NCBI RefSeq assembly: GCF_000004195.4
Contig: NC_030679.2
Span: forward strand, 36,941,712 to 37,005,711
Origin: Xenopus tropicalis
Lineage: Eukaryota; Chordata; Amphibia; Anura; Pipidae
Reading direction: 5' to 3'
DNA length: 64,000 nt
Shown here: piece by piece, positions 1-11,299 of the stretch
Layout: the number at the start of each line of letters is the position of its first letter
Numbering within the stretch: position 1 is the stretch's first letter
The notes under the pieces: model-generated
Told to the model about the DNA's origin: nothing
What the model saw: only the letters and a program-made list of their open reading frames with translations
The model's database searches: none
Position numbers and translations under genes: made by a program

Positions 1-1949
1 GTTCACTTTTAGTCTTGCTAGAAATCAGAGTATTTTACAACAGCCACTTGTCGGCTACGAAGAAAAGTCATTACCTCTAAGTGGAATGTGCTGGCGTCAT
101 GATTCCTCACACAACTTGACTGTTCCTGACAAGCATTCAAAGCGGAACAAATGACTCCATTCAGTGCCCCCAAATTAATTTACAAACACAGGCAGAAGCT
201 TTTCTCCCATAGTAAAAAATTATTTATGGTAACAGACAAAAGGGGGCCTTTTACAACCTGCAAGTGCACATGCAGTCACACAATCATTTGCAGCAGTTGT
301 TGCCTAAAAAAATTGTCTCTAAAATCACTCCTTGTGTTTATTTATAGTTGCACCTCTGCCCACCTGGTGTTATGAATTTTGCACGTGTGTGTACACTAAC
401 GCAGGGGGACCCTGGAGCTACCACCACCACCTGTTCTTAGCCCCTGTATGGCAGAGAAGGCTACTGTGTGACCTGAGCCATAGGGCCACACCCATGACAG
501 AAAAGATGTTGCCCTGAAATCCCTCCCCTTTTTCCATATGTACCTGCAGATGTCCAGGCAACACAGTGAACTTGTAGCTTAAGAATGAGAAGCACATGTC
601 ATTTTGATGATTAGTGCCAGAAGTAACACTGACTTGACCAGGGTTTGACTGAGCCGGTGGGACACTGGGAAGAAACCTGGTGGGCCCTGCTGATCTAAGC
701 ACTCTCTCTACTAGGAACTTCAGGCGCTCCACACCCCTTCCCTGACCAAGAGATTGAAGTAAAATGTACAGTGCATTAGGGCAGCAGGGTTTTAGGTATT
801 CATGACTGAGGTGTGTGGCCCCTGAGGTGGCAGCCCTGGTGGGCCCCAGACACTCCAGTCCAACACCGACAGTGGACTTAACTTAGAAAATATTCACCAC
901 AATAGCGTCCCATTTGTATCTAAGCTGCAATGTGGGTTAAAAACATGTAACTGCAACCAAAACTGCACTTGGCACACTGCGAATCTGTAAGTAAATGACC
1001 CCTAAACTCTTCACATAGATGCATTGTGCTGGGCAGTTCACCGAATGTAATGAAATAATATATATTTTGGAGGCAGCTGCTGAGGCTGTGTGCCTCTATA
1101 ACTACTTTACCTACCCAACCATAATATATAGTTTCACACCATGTGGATAACAACCACACTCCCCTACAATTCAGAAGTGATGTCTACCCTCATTGTTGTA
1201 AATATACTGGAAAGTATTGCATTCATCTTTGGGGGTTTGTGGGTATTGAACATTTGCTCAGCAGACTAGGTGCAGAAAGTGTCAGCTGTGATGGAATTAA
1301 CCATGCAGCCAACATAGCATGAAGGCTATAGATGTCAGTGAGTCTAGAACGCCTGGAACAGTTGGGCATTAATAATTGTACTTTTCAAAAATTATCTACG
1401 ATTGAAGAAGATTTTGAACAACTGCCAACTTGGCCAGGCTGCCCCTGCAAGTTCAGCCCAAGATAAGAATTCAGGATGATAAAAGGAGTTTCTAAGAACC
1501 CTAAAATTTAATTACAGGACCAACAGGTAGCTTTCACCATTACTGATGTCAAACTGCATGAATCTACCATTAGAAAGAGACTGCACCAAATAGATCTACA
1601 TGGGGGATGTGCTGGGAGGAAATCTTTATTGTCCTGAAGGAATATCATGGTCAAGACTAAAGTTTGCCCATAAACACCTAGGCAAAGACTAGGGCTTCTA
1701 GAACAATTGTGGTCATTTAAAAAGACTGGGCACATTTGGCAGAAACCTATAGCAACCAATAATTGATTACCTTTTTTATCCAGCTGTAATTTAAACAATG
1801 AAAGAAAATACCTGGCTTTGCAGCAAAATTCTGCATTTCGCCACTGGTGAATTCTTTCGCAAAACTAAGGCAAAAATTTGCAGTGGAAAAAGATTTACAG
1901 AAAATAATGCATTGTTTGTAGCGAGGAAAAAAATGCACATTTAATGCAT
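1..1949. other. Intergenic sequence, nothing recognised
   Basis: Both strands hold only short open frames with no recognisable domain, and no long inverted or tandem repeat was seen. The stretch ends at the TTAA border of the large piggyBac-like element. Confidence 0.5.
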
Positions 1950-2629
1950 TTAACCCTTTAAGTGCCAGCCGAATTCGTCATTTCGGTTCCCCCCAGTGCC
2001 AGACGTTTTTTAAGCATTTTGTACTCATTCACTTTAACAATGTTTTTTGGTAGGAAAACCTCCACGAAACTAGGGAAATTATATATCGTTTTTTTCGTCA
2101 CTAATTGGGCTTCGACATACATACCAAATTTTATAACTTTTCTGGAGATATGATGTGTATTTTGGGTGAAATATGTAAAAAAAAAATAAAATTATGAAAA
2201 ATTTCTGTATATTTTGAGGTTTTTTTCCATAGAAAAGTTAATTTTACTCACTTTTTTTTATTGTTTGTAAAAGCCATGATACTCCCAATGCCAACGATAC
2301 CAAATATGTGGTGGTACCCCACAGTTCCTGTCCAGAAGTAACCCCCAAACTAAAGCAATACAAAGCAGAAAAGCGCTTGTAACAGTTGATGCAGCATAAC
2401 TTATATGTAAATCTAAAATATCCCCTCATGTTTGGTATCTTTAGAAACTACAGACCTTCAGGTTTCTAGGTGCAATGTAGTTTTCACTCAAAAGCCAAAT
2501 ACCTTTTGTCAGTGCATTGTGAAATTTGGAACTTTTTATGACATTTTTTTTTTTTTTCTAAAACGTAAACTTGGACGCATGATCAAATGTGGATTTGACA
2601 AAAAAAAATCTCATAAAAATTTTCTAACA

Positions 2630-5600
2630 AAGGCATATTTGAAAGACAAACTTCTCCTGAATAAAATGATGCCCCATATGTATGGGAGCACATAAAGACA
2701 TGGGCACCAAACACTCCAAAGCAGGGGCAATGCACAAGGGCAATTACAGCTAAAAATGTGGGGGCTGTGCTCTATGTGCACTTCCTGCAGTTTTTCAGTG
2801 TTAACCCCCCCTACCTGTGAAATAACCCCCACAAACTATATATTTCTGAAAAGTGCACACCTTCAGCTATTCAGAGACACCACTCTTCTCTTTCTACATG
2901 GAAAATTGTGGCCGCAGTCCCTTGCAGAAGTAAGCGCTTTGGTCAGAAATTAAGGAAAAACCAGATAAAAAACCTAGATTTCTCCCCAAAATCTCCATGG
3001 CAACTACCAAAAACTTATTAAACATCGATCTGCAAGTTCCCCTGAATAAAACGATACCCCATATGTATGGGTGCACATAAAGACGTGGCCACCAAATGCC
3101 CCAAAACAGGGGCAATGCATAAGGGCAATTTCAGTTGAAATTTTGGGGGCTGCGCTCTATGTGCACTACCTGCAGTTTTTCATTGATAACCCCCCCTACC
3201 TGTGAGATAACCCCCACAATCTATATATTTCCGAAAAGTGCACACCTTCAGCTATTCAGAGACACCACTCTTCTCTTTCTACATGGAAAATTGTGGCCGC
3301 AGTCCCTTGCAGAAGTTAGCGCTTTGGTCAGAAATCAAGGAAAAACTAGATACAAACCTAGATTTCTCCCCAAAATCTCCATGGCAACTACCAAAAACTT
3401 ACTAACCATCAATCTGCAAGTTCCCCTGAATAAAACGATACCCCATATGTATGGGTGCACATAAAGACGTGGCCACCAAATGCCCCAAAACAGGGGCAAT
3501 GCATAAGGGCAATTTCAGTTGAAATTTTGGAGGCTGCGCTCTATGTGCACTACCTGCAGTTTTTCAGTGATAACCCCCCCTACCTGTGAGATAACCCCCA
3601 CAATCTATATATTTACGAAAAGTGCACACCTTCAGCTATTCAGAGACACCATTCTTCTCTTTCTACATGGAAAATTGTGGCCGCAGTCCCTTGCAGAAGT
3701 TAGCGCTTTGGTCAGAAATCAAGGAAAAACCAGATAAAAACCTAGATTTCTCCCCAAAATCTCCATGGCAACTACCAAAAACTTACTAAACCTCAATCTG
3801 CAAGTTCCCCTGAATAAAACAATACCCCATATGTATGGGTGCACATAAAGACGTGGCCACCAAATGCCCCAAAACAGGGGCAATGCATAAGGGCAATTTC
3901 AGTTGAAATTTTGGGGGCTGCGCTCTATGTGCACTACCTGCAGTTTTTCATTGATAACCCCCCCTACCTGTGAGATAACCCCCACAATCTATATATTTCC
4001 GAAAAGTGCACACCTTCAGCTATTCAGAGACACCACTCTTCTCTTTCTACATGGACAATTGTGGCCGCAGTCCCTTGCAGAAGTTAGCGCTTTGGTCAGA
4101 AATCAAGGAAAAACCAGATAAAAACCTAGATTTCTCCCCAAAATCTCCATGGCAACTACCAAAAACTTACTAAACCTCAATCTGCAAGTTCCCCTGAATA
4201 AAACAATACCCCATATGTATGGGTACACATAAAGACGTGGCCACCAAATGCCCCTAAACAGGGGCAATGCATAAGGGGGGGCTGTGCTCTATGTGCTCTA
4301 CCTGCAGTTATTTAGTCTAAACACCCCCATACCTGTGAAATAACACCCGCAAACTATATATTTCTGAAAAGTGCACACCTTCAGCTATTCAGAGACGCCA
4401 CTCTCCTCTTTCTACATGGAAAATTGTGACCGCAGTGCCTTGCAGAAGTCAGCGCTTTGGTCAGAAATCAAGGAAAAACCAGATACAAACCTAGATTTCT
4501 CCCCAAAATCTCCATGGCAACTACCAAAAACTTACTAAACCTCAATCTGCAAGTTCCCCTGAATAAAACGATACCCCATATGTATGGGTACACATAAAGA
4601 CGTGGCCACCAAATGCCCCCAAACCGGGGCAATGCATAAGGGGGGGCTGTGCTCTATCTGCAGTTATTTAGTCTAAACACCCCCATACCTGTGAAATAAC
4701 CCCCACAAACTATATATTTCTGAAAAGTGCACACCTTCAGCTATTCAGAGACGCCACTCTCCTCTTTCTACATGAAAAATTGTGGCCGCAGTCCCTTGCA
4801 GAAGTCAGCGCTTTGGTCAGAAATCAAGGAAAAACCAGATAAAAAAACCTAGATTTCTCCCCAAAATCTCCATGGCAACTACCAAAAACTTACTAAACCT
4901 CAATTTGCAAGCTCCCCTGAATAAAACGATACCCCATATGTATGGGTGCACGTAAAGACGTGGCCACCAAATGCCCCAAAACAGGGGCAATGCATAAGGG
5001 CAATTTCAGTTGAAATTTTGGGGGCTGCGCTCTATGTGCACTACCTGCAGTTTTTCAGTGTTAACCACCCCTACCTGTGAGATAACCCCCACAATCTATA
5101 TATTTCCGAAAAGTGCACACCTTCAGCTATTCAGAGACACCACTCTTCTCTTTCTACATGGAAAATTGTGGCCGCAGTCCCTTGCAGAAGTCAGCGCTTT
5201 GGTCAGAAATCAAGGAAAAACCAGATACAACCCTAGATTTTGGTCAGAAATCAAGGAAAAACCAGATACAAACCTAGATTTCTCCCCAAAATCTCCATGG
5301 CAACTACCAAAAACTTACTAAACCTCAATCTGCAAGTTCCCCTGAATAAAACGATACCCCATATGTATGGGTACACATAAAGACGTGGCCACCAAATGCC
5401 CCCAAACCGGGGCAATGCATAAGGGGGGGCTGTGCTCTATCTGCAGTTATTTAGTCTAAACACCCCCATACCTGTGAAATAACCCCCGCAAACTATATAT
5501 TTCTGAAAAGTGCACACCTTCAGCTATTCAGAGACGCCACTCTCCTCTTTCTACATGAAAAATTGTGGCCCCAGTCCCTTGCAGAAGTCAGCGCTTTGGT

Positions 5601-6055
5601 CAGAAATCAAGGAAAAACCAGATAAAAAACCTAGATTTCTCCCCAAAATCTCCATGGCAACTACCAAAAACTTACTAAACCTCAATTTGCAAGTTCCCCT
5701 GAATAAAACGATACCCCATATGTATGGGTGCACATAAAGACGTGGCCACCAAATGCCCCAAAACAGGGGCAATGCATAAGGGCAATTTCAGTTGAAATTT
5801 TGGGGGCTGCGCTCTATGTGCACTACCTGCAGTTTTTCATTGATAACCCCCCCTACCTGTGAGATAACCCCCACAATCTATATATTTCCGAAAAGTGCAC
5901 ACCTTCAGCTATTCAGAGACACCATTCTTCTCTTTCTACATGGAAAATTGTGGCCGCAGTCCCTTGCAGAAGTCAGCGCTTTGGTCAGAAATCAAGGAAA
6001 AACCAGATACAACCCTAGATCAATCTGCAAGTTCCCCTGAATAAAACGATACCTA
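2630..6055. repeat. Satellite-like tandem array, ~384-bp monomer, about nine copies
   Basis: The motif CCATATGTATGGG recurs near 2671, 3059, 3442, 3826, 4211, 4577, 4936, 5358 and 5717, spacings of 387, 383, 384, 385, 366, 359, 422 and 359 bp. Full monomers (3059-4211) are nearly identical. The later ones include a shortened variant with a GGGGGGGCTGTGCTC junction that alternates with full units. The unit at 5220-5280 carries a small internal duplication. The repeated open frames inside are by-products of the array, not genes. The first and last units are the most diverged, as expected for an array homogenised from its middle. Confidence 0.85.
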
Positions 6056-6140
6056 TGTCTGGTTGCGCATAAGTACATGGCCACCAAACCTGAAAATGCA
6101 TAATATTGGGGCTGCACTCTATGCACCCCTTTTTTTTTGC

Positions 6141-6363
6141 CTGCACCCGAATGAATGGAATACGCTCGGGTGCAGGCACATGTAGCCGATATACGCATGA
6201 AAACGCGTGAGAATGCAAAGTCTCACGTTTTCATGCGTATATCGGCTACATGTGCCTGCACCCGAGCGTATCGCATTCATTCGGGTGCAGGCACAAGTAG
6301 CAGGCGTAGGGCTGAATTTTCGGCAAGCGTTTTTCCACTTGCTGAAAAAATCAGCCCTACGCC
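6141..6363. mobile_element. Hairpin MITE nested in the piggyBac-like element
   Basis: A long near-perfect inverted repeat. The arm CCTGCACCCGAATGAATG...GCGTGAGA folds back on TCTCACGTTTTCATGC...GGTGCAGG. It is followed by a second hairpin, from GTAGGCGTAGGGCTGA to TCAGCCCTACGCC at about 6363. No coding capacity. Confidence 0.65.
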
Positions 6364-6634
6364 ATGTGTGGCATCAGCCTAACCCTTGGCAATAGAAACT
6401 ACCAGAACAATCTTAGCACCTCTGGACCTTTCTAGAACAACTGAAATCAAATGAAGTTAAAATGGAATAAAACCACTAAAAGCAATCAAAGAACAATAGT
6501 TGCAATGAAATCGGTAAGAGCCCTGGATCCACCAATGTCACTGCAAAAGCAACCTTTTTGGGGGCACTAAACACACAAAGAACAATGCAAAGATAAAACA
6601 CCATAAAATCAGTAAAATCCAATAAAACCACCTA

Positions 6635-6945
6635 AGGGCTCTGGTACATGGGGAGATTAGTCGCCCGCGGCAAAACTCCCTGCTCGCGGGCGACTAATCT
6701 CCCCGAGTTGCCTTCCCTCTGCCATCCCACCGGCAGAGGGAAGGCAATTTCGCGCAAATCGCCGAAAAAGACTCGCAAGGCTTTTTCGGCGATTTCCCGA
6801 AATCGCGCCGCCGCGTCTGCCATCCCGCCGGCGACTTACATGTTCGCCGGTGGGATGGCAGAGGGAAGGCAACTCGGGGAGATTAGTCGCCCGCGAGCAG
6901 GGAGTTTTGCCGCGGGCGACTAATCTCCCCGTGTACCAGAGCCCT
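6635..6945. mobile_element. Hairpin MITE, family with GGGGAGATTAGTCGCC arms
   Basis: Starts AGGGCTCTGGTACATGGG and ends CCCGTGTACCAGAGCCCT. The arms are GC-rich and complementary over most of their length (GGGGAGATTAGTCGCCCGCG and its inverse). The centre contains a second fold (TTTTTCGGCGATT). A diverged relative lies at 58543-58729. The internal open frames on both strands are hairpin artefacts. Confidence 0.75.
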
Positions 6946-7179
6946 AAACCAACAGAAGAACAATAATTGCAATGAAATCGGTGGTCAGAGCCCTGGATCC
7001 ACCAACGTCACTGCAAATTCAGCACCCAATAGCAATAAAAAAGTTACAGTGCAATAGAATAATTCAAAAACAGAAATCAATTATGAAAATGCCAAAAAAA
7101 CACTAAAATGCAACCAAATAAATCAGATAATTATAGAGCAAGATCAGAAATAAAGTTTTAGTAAAAAAAAAGACTGCCA

Positions 7180-7372
7180 AAGAAAGCAAAGAAAGAAAGA
7201 AAAGAAAAGAAAGAAAGAAAAAAAAAAAAAAAAAAAAAAAAAAGTGTAAGTGTAAGTGTGTGTGTAAGTGTCTGTGTGTGCTTGGGAAAGTTGTAAATAA
7301 GTGTGTATGTGTACAAAAGTGTAGTAATGACAAAGATAGAAGAAAAAATTGAAAAAAAAAAAAAAAAAAATT
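7180..7372. repeat. Simple repeats: AAAG/poly-A and GT-rich tract
   Basis: An AAAG-type run passes into poly-A (to about 7243), then a GTGTAAGTGTGT-like tract (7243-7290) and a second poly-A at 7352-7370. It lies inside the piggyBac-like element. Confidence 0.85.
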
Positions 7373-7984
7373 TTTAGACAGTTGAGATAGAAATAAGCAA
7401 AATAAACAGTGGTAGAGAGTTGTAGTTCAGCTTACCCAAGGCAGGCAGGCGATCAGAGGCGATCAGGGGCGATAAATCCAGCAGGAAGGCAGCAGGGAAG
7501 CTCCATCCGGTCCAATGTGCGCAGCAGGAGTGAGGGAGCCGACAGTAGGCGGCGACTTTTAAAGGGACAGCAGTGGACACGTCATCAATGCGTGTCCACT
7601 GCTGTCATTGGCTGAGGGACCGGATCGGTGCGGCTGGGCGACCGGATCCGTAAGTATGTCTTCATTCGCTCGTTGCCTAGGGGGTTGTGAAGGCTTTACA
7701 AGCGCTGCGCTGCTTTAAAAGCGAGCGCAGCGCTTGTAAACCCGACAGTGCCATTGGACGTAGATTCTACGTCCCATGGCACTTTGGTCCCTTGGTGCCT
7801 AGGACGTAGAATCTACGTCCCTTGGCACTTAAAGGGTTAAAATGAAAAAAACTAAATATGTGAAGAAATTATTAAAAAAAATGTGTGGTAGCTGCAAAAA
7901 CCAGCCTATTGACTTTAATACATTTCGCCATTTCATAAAAGGGATAAATTCACTCATCACTGCTCATGACTGATTATATATATT

Positions 7985-8330
7985 ATTTATATATTTTATA
8001 TCTGTTATCTGGAAACCCATTATCCAGAAAACTCCAAATTGCGAAATTGGAAAGACCATCTCCCATAATAAGTAAATAATTAAAATGTTTAAAAATGATT
8101 TTTTCTCTTTTCTTTTTCTCTTTTCTTTTTCTCTGTAATAACAAAACAGTAACCTTGTATGTGATCATAACTTAGATATACCTGTAATGAATCCTTATTG
8201 GGGACAAAACAATCCTATTGGGTTTATTTAATTTTTTAATAATTTTTTAGTAGGTCAAAGATATGGTGACCTTATTTGGAAATCCCCAGGCCCTGAACAT
8301 TCTGAATAATAGATCCCATACCTGTATATA
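7985..8330. mobile_element. MITE of the 'tatgggacc/ggtcccata' family
   Basis: Terminal sequences resemble CAGGTATGGGACC...GGATCCCATACCTGTA. The interior shows paired blocks (ATTATCCAGAAAACTCC and CTCTGTAATAATAAAACAG) shared with copies at 13432, 22937, 26964, 31535, 36655 and 57971. About 320 bp, non-coding. Confidence 0.7.
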
Positions 8331-8879
8331 TATATTAGTTTTTTGCAGGTACACCTTCAGTGAAAGCTAGTGGCGAATGTGCTATTGCATATGTGTTTTA
8401 GGTATTACTCAGGGAAATCCAAATGAAATTCAGAACTGGTTTTCTGACCGATACACTAACACTATGAGGTAGAATTTCCACAAAGCAAATGTAACTTGCA
8501 CTGTAAGATGCCTCGTGGGTCTAGAAACTGCGTTTAAAGTCTTTACATAAGAGGAAATAATGTCATCTATACTCTAACCTCAATATGCTGTAGAGTCAAT
8601 CGAGGGAAACTGTGAATTCCTGTTGGCACGATTCCCACTTTCTGTTGGGAAATACTTATGTGTATGAGCGACACAATTGTTTCCTTAAGCAACGGGAAAC
8701 TTTTTTGCCAATGTATTATTCTTAGAATGTGATGTGTTAAACATCTCCATGGCAGCAAGAACCTGGGCAGTATTATAATAGGAAGGGGTTAAAAAGAAAA
8801 AATACACACTGCCAGTTTTCTCATGCTCAACTATTTTATCTCTTAGCACCTATTAGTAGCTGCTTTGAAAACCGATTTT

Positions 8880-9240
8880 CCAAATAAAGCAACTGCTGCA
8901 GACTTGACATCCAGCCTATGATGGTTTATGAATGTCTTCCAGGAAGCCATTGAACAGATTTGGTTTGTGGATAGTTCTGCTCATGAAGTTGTCATTGACC
9001 TAGTCAAATGTGCTTTCAGCCTACTGGGTATCTTAAGATACTTTGAGGTACAGGCTTCCTTAAAAGTGGATATCATCCATCTGGAGAGTGTAGGTGTTGA
9101 TCCTTGCTGTACCTTTATAGGACCAGCTGCTAATGATAAAAATCTGCTTTGTCTTACAGAACTATTCAGTACTGTCAAGATAGACTTTAAGACATCGAGC
9201 AACATCAAGCCTTGCAAGCCTATCCTCTATTGTCTCCTTA
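8880..9240 (-). pseudogene. DIRS-type retroelement tyrosine recombinase, C-terminal remnant
   Basis: Minus-strand translation gives, in order, the blocks STPTLSRWMISTFKEA, LKAHLTRSMTTS, NQICSMASWKTF and NHHRLDVKSAAVALF. This matches the C-terminal half of the tyrosine recombinases of DIRS-like retroelements: an SxxTISRWI box, an AHSTR box carrying the HxxR catalytic pair, then a W-xx-F-xxx-HYRLD box. Two defects are visible. An in-frame stop replaces the expected Trp after MTTS. The position expected for the nucleophilic Tyr reads His (NHHRLD). The recombinase cannot be active. It is the 3' part of the element whose reverse transcriptase and gag-like parts lie at 10147-10605 and 10862-11260. 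Confidence 0.7.
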
Positions 9241-9615
9241 ATTATTGGCAATGTTATTTCTAGAGTCTAGACCAATATAATGTACTGTGACTACTTTTGG
9301 CAAAAAAACTTGAATAGAGCCTAAATTTTACTTTTATCATCAAATAGACCATAAATGGTTCCTCATTGGATACATTCTCTTTGCAGATGTTATATCAATT
9401 AGAAATAGAAGCTTAATGGATAAAAGCTGTAAACTTCTTGAATTGGTTGAAAAGTTGAGGAAGTTAAATATTCTAGCACTACTGGATGATTCAATTTGGG
9501 AAAAAAATGTTTTTGTGGAGGTCTCTCCTTTAGGACAGCTTGAAAATATTGGATTACCAGGGTTCTAGAGTCCAACACTTTTTTGTTAAAGCCAGCAGGG
9601 CTGCTACCTGTGTCA

Positions 9616-10041
9616 TTAAAGGAACAGTAACACCAAAAAATGTATATATTTTAAAGAAATGAAACTATAATGTACTGCTGCCCTGCACTGGTAAAAATTG
9701 TGTGTTTGATTTAGAAACATTACTAGAGTTTATATAAACCCTGGTGTGTAGCCATGGGGGCAGCCATTCAAAAGGAGAAAAGGCACAGGTTATATAGCAG
9801 CTAACAGATAAACCCTGTAGAATACAATGGTGTCTTATCTGTTATTTTCTATGTAACCTGTGCCTTTTCTCCTTTTTTCCAGCTTGAATGGCTGCCCCCA
9901 TGGCTACACAGCAGCATATTTATATAAACTATAGTAGTGTTCCTGAAGCAAACAACTGAGTTTTACCATTGCAGGGCAACAGTACGTTATATTTCAATTA
10001 CTTTAAAAACCTTTCATTTGTTGGTGTTACTGTTCCTTTAA
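9616..10041. mobile_element. TTAA-flanked MITE inserted in the DIRS element
   Basis: Starts TTAAAGGAACAGTAACACC and ends GGTGTTACTGTTCCTTTAA, near-perfect inverted termini with TTAA at both ends. Long internal arms pair around ATGGGGGCAGCCATT and its inverse near 9755 and 9890. A second copy of the family is at 51237-51679. TTAA targets and AAAGGA-type ends suggest a Kolobok- or piggyBac-type transposase; the superfamily is inferred. Confidence 0.8.
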
Positions 10042-10146
10042 GGCACTGACACTTAGTCCTTTATCGTATCCTGACCAAAGAAATGACAAGATAACTGACA
10101 CTGATGGTGTAGATTGTCATGTTTGTCTTGCCCAGGATGTAAATAT

Positions 10147-10605
10147 TTACCGAATCCTAGAATATGTCCTATTTCTTGACTGCTTTCTAGCTTTTTGCAG
10201 CATTTTTACAACCTCCTCAGAGAAACTCAGAACCTTCATAAAGACTCCTGGAGATGTCGAAAGGCAAAATGGAAAACTTAAAAACCGAAAATGGTCCCTC
10301 TCTGTAGCAAATCTCAAAAATCCCTGATATCCTCTTCTAATCGGTGCAGATAGGCATCTGCCAAATCTACAGACATCATCCAGTCGTTGGGTTGAACCAC
10401 CTTCATGATTGTTTGTAAGGATTCCACTATAAATGTTCTTACTAAGATGTATTTGTCTGAGATTTAATAGAGGATGGGAGCCACTTGTTGCCTTTTTGAC
10501 AAAAATCAATGGGGGGAAAAAACATTTTTGTACTGTTCCTGTGGTACTCTGCAAATTGCTCCTGGGAGTTGCAGTCATTGCACATAATCCTTTAATGCCT
10601 GTCAT
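10147..10605 (-). pseudogene. DIRS-type reverse transcriptase fragment
   Basis: A 152-residue open frame contains HPLLNLRQIHL, then GGSTQRLDDVCRFGRC, then FLRFATERDHFRFLSFPFCL followed by STSPGVFMKVL. These match reverse-transcriptase blocks of DIRS-like elements, whose usual form is PVLNLRxLN, then FLRFA..xxFxFxxLPFGLSTAPxVFTK. The catalytic YxDD region expected just downstream is not readable, and the chain is broken by the MITE at 9616-10041. Part of a decayed element reading right to left. Confidence 0.7.
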
Positions 10606-10861
10606 TTTCTTGACTTGTTACTAAACAATTTGTCACCCAAAAAAGGAAAAACACAAACACAAAAAGAAGAGATGTCAGCTGACCATGACCTCAGCCATAA
10701 GCCTCTTCTTGTTGTAACAGACAGACCCATTGCTCTTACCAGTAGTTGAACCAAATCCACAGATGATTCCAGCACAAATTCTGTAGCCAACTTTAATTAC
10801 TTTAAAGCTTGAACTATCATCTCCCTCTCTATTCCTTCTCTCACTTCCTGCTCTTTGTTTT

Positions 10862-11260
10862 CTAAACATACCAACACTGGAAGCCAGGGCTATAGCAGGT
10901 TTTAATGCTGCTCCTATTGTAGAATACATGAGCTGATCTTACTGACTTGATCAGTGGATTTATAAGTTTTACATCAAAGAACATACCCAAAGATTCCTCA
11001 TCCGAAGAACTCTCCTCCTCATTGTATTCAAAACAGAGTTCCTCGTCCTCTGTGACTCTTGCTTTCCTAACCTTCTTTGATGGCCTGGAAGCCTCCTTAA
11101 TGCCTTCTTGAATTGCCTTCTTAATCCAGGACAGAATATTTCTCAATGATGATTCCTCGCCTAGTTTTTTAGTAAAATATTCCTCACAAAGGCTTTTAGA
11201 AGAAAATTGGGTTTTTCCACAAATCAAGCATTGTTTCATTTCCTTTTCTCTCTTCCTCAT
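10862..11260 (-). pseudogene. DIRS-type gag-like ORF1 fragment
   Basis: A 132-residue open frame starts with a lysine/glutamate-rich segment. It continues with a Cys-rich knuckle (CLICGKTQFSSKSLC), a predicted helix (LSWIKKAIQEGIKEA) and an acidic Ser/Glu tract (NEEESSSDEESLG). A short CxxC...C knuckle followed by a W-I-(R/K)-K-x-I helix and an acidic linker is the usual layout of ORF1 in vertebrate DIRS elements. It lies upstream of the reverse-transcriptase fragment on the same strand. The C-terminal third may not be native. Confidence 0.55.
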
Positions 11261-11299
11261 TTTCTTGTTGGCATTTGGCTCAGAATAAGACTCCTCTTG

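Larger units (their letters stand above)
1950..7840. mobile_element. Large non-autonomous piggyBac-like element
   Basis: The element starts TTAACCCTTTAAGTGCCA at 1950 and ends with the exact inverse, TGGCACTTAAAGGGTTAA, at 7840. A TTAA target and CCCTTT-type termini are the signature of the piggyBac superfamily. Subterminal palindromes (GGACGTAGATTCTACGTCC) occur at 7756 and 7802 near the right end. No transposase reading frame is visible, so it must depend on a transposase supplied elsewhere. The interior holds a ~384-bp tandem satellite (about 2630-6055), two hairpin MITEs (6141-6363 and 6635-6945), A-rich and GT-rich simple repeats (7180-7372), and a GC-rich right arm (7430-7840). At 5.9 kb it is unusually long for a transposase-less element. 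The length comes from the satellite and the nested insertions. Confidence 0.8.

Noticed and set aside
3135..6040. Family of 72-109-residue frames beginning MKFWGLRSMCTTC
   Set aside because: One per satellite monomer; they end at arbitrary points and carry no known domain.
8928..9263. 111-residue plus-strand frame
   Set aside because: It is the antisense of the DIRS tyrosine recombinase remnant, which is the recognisable reading.
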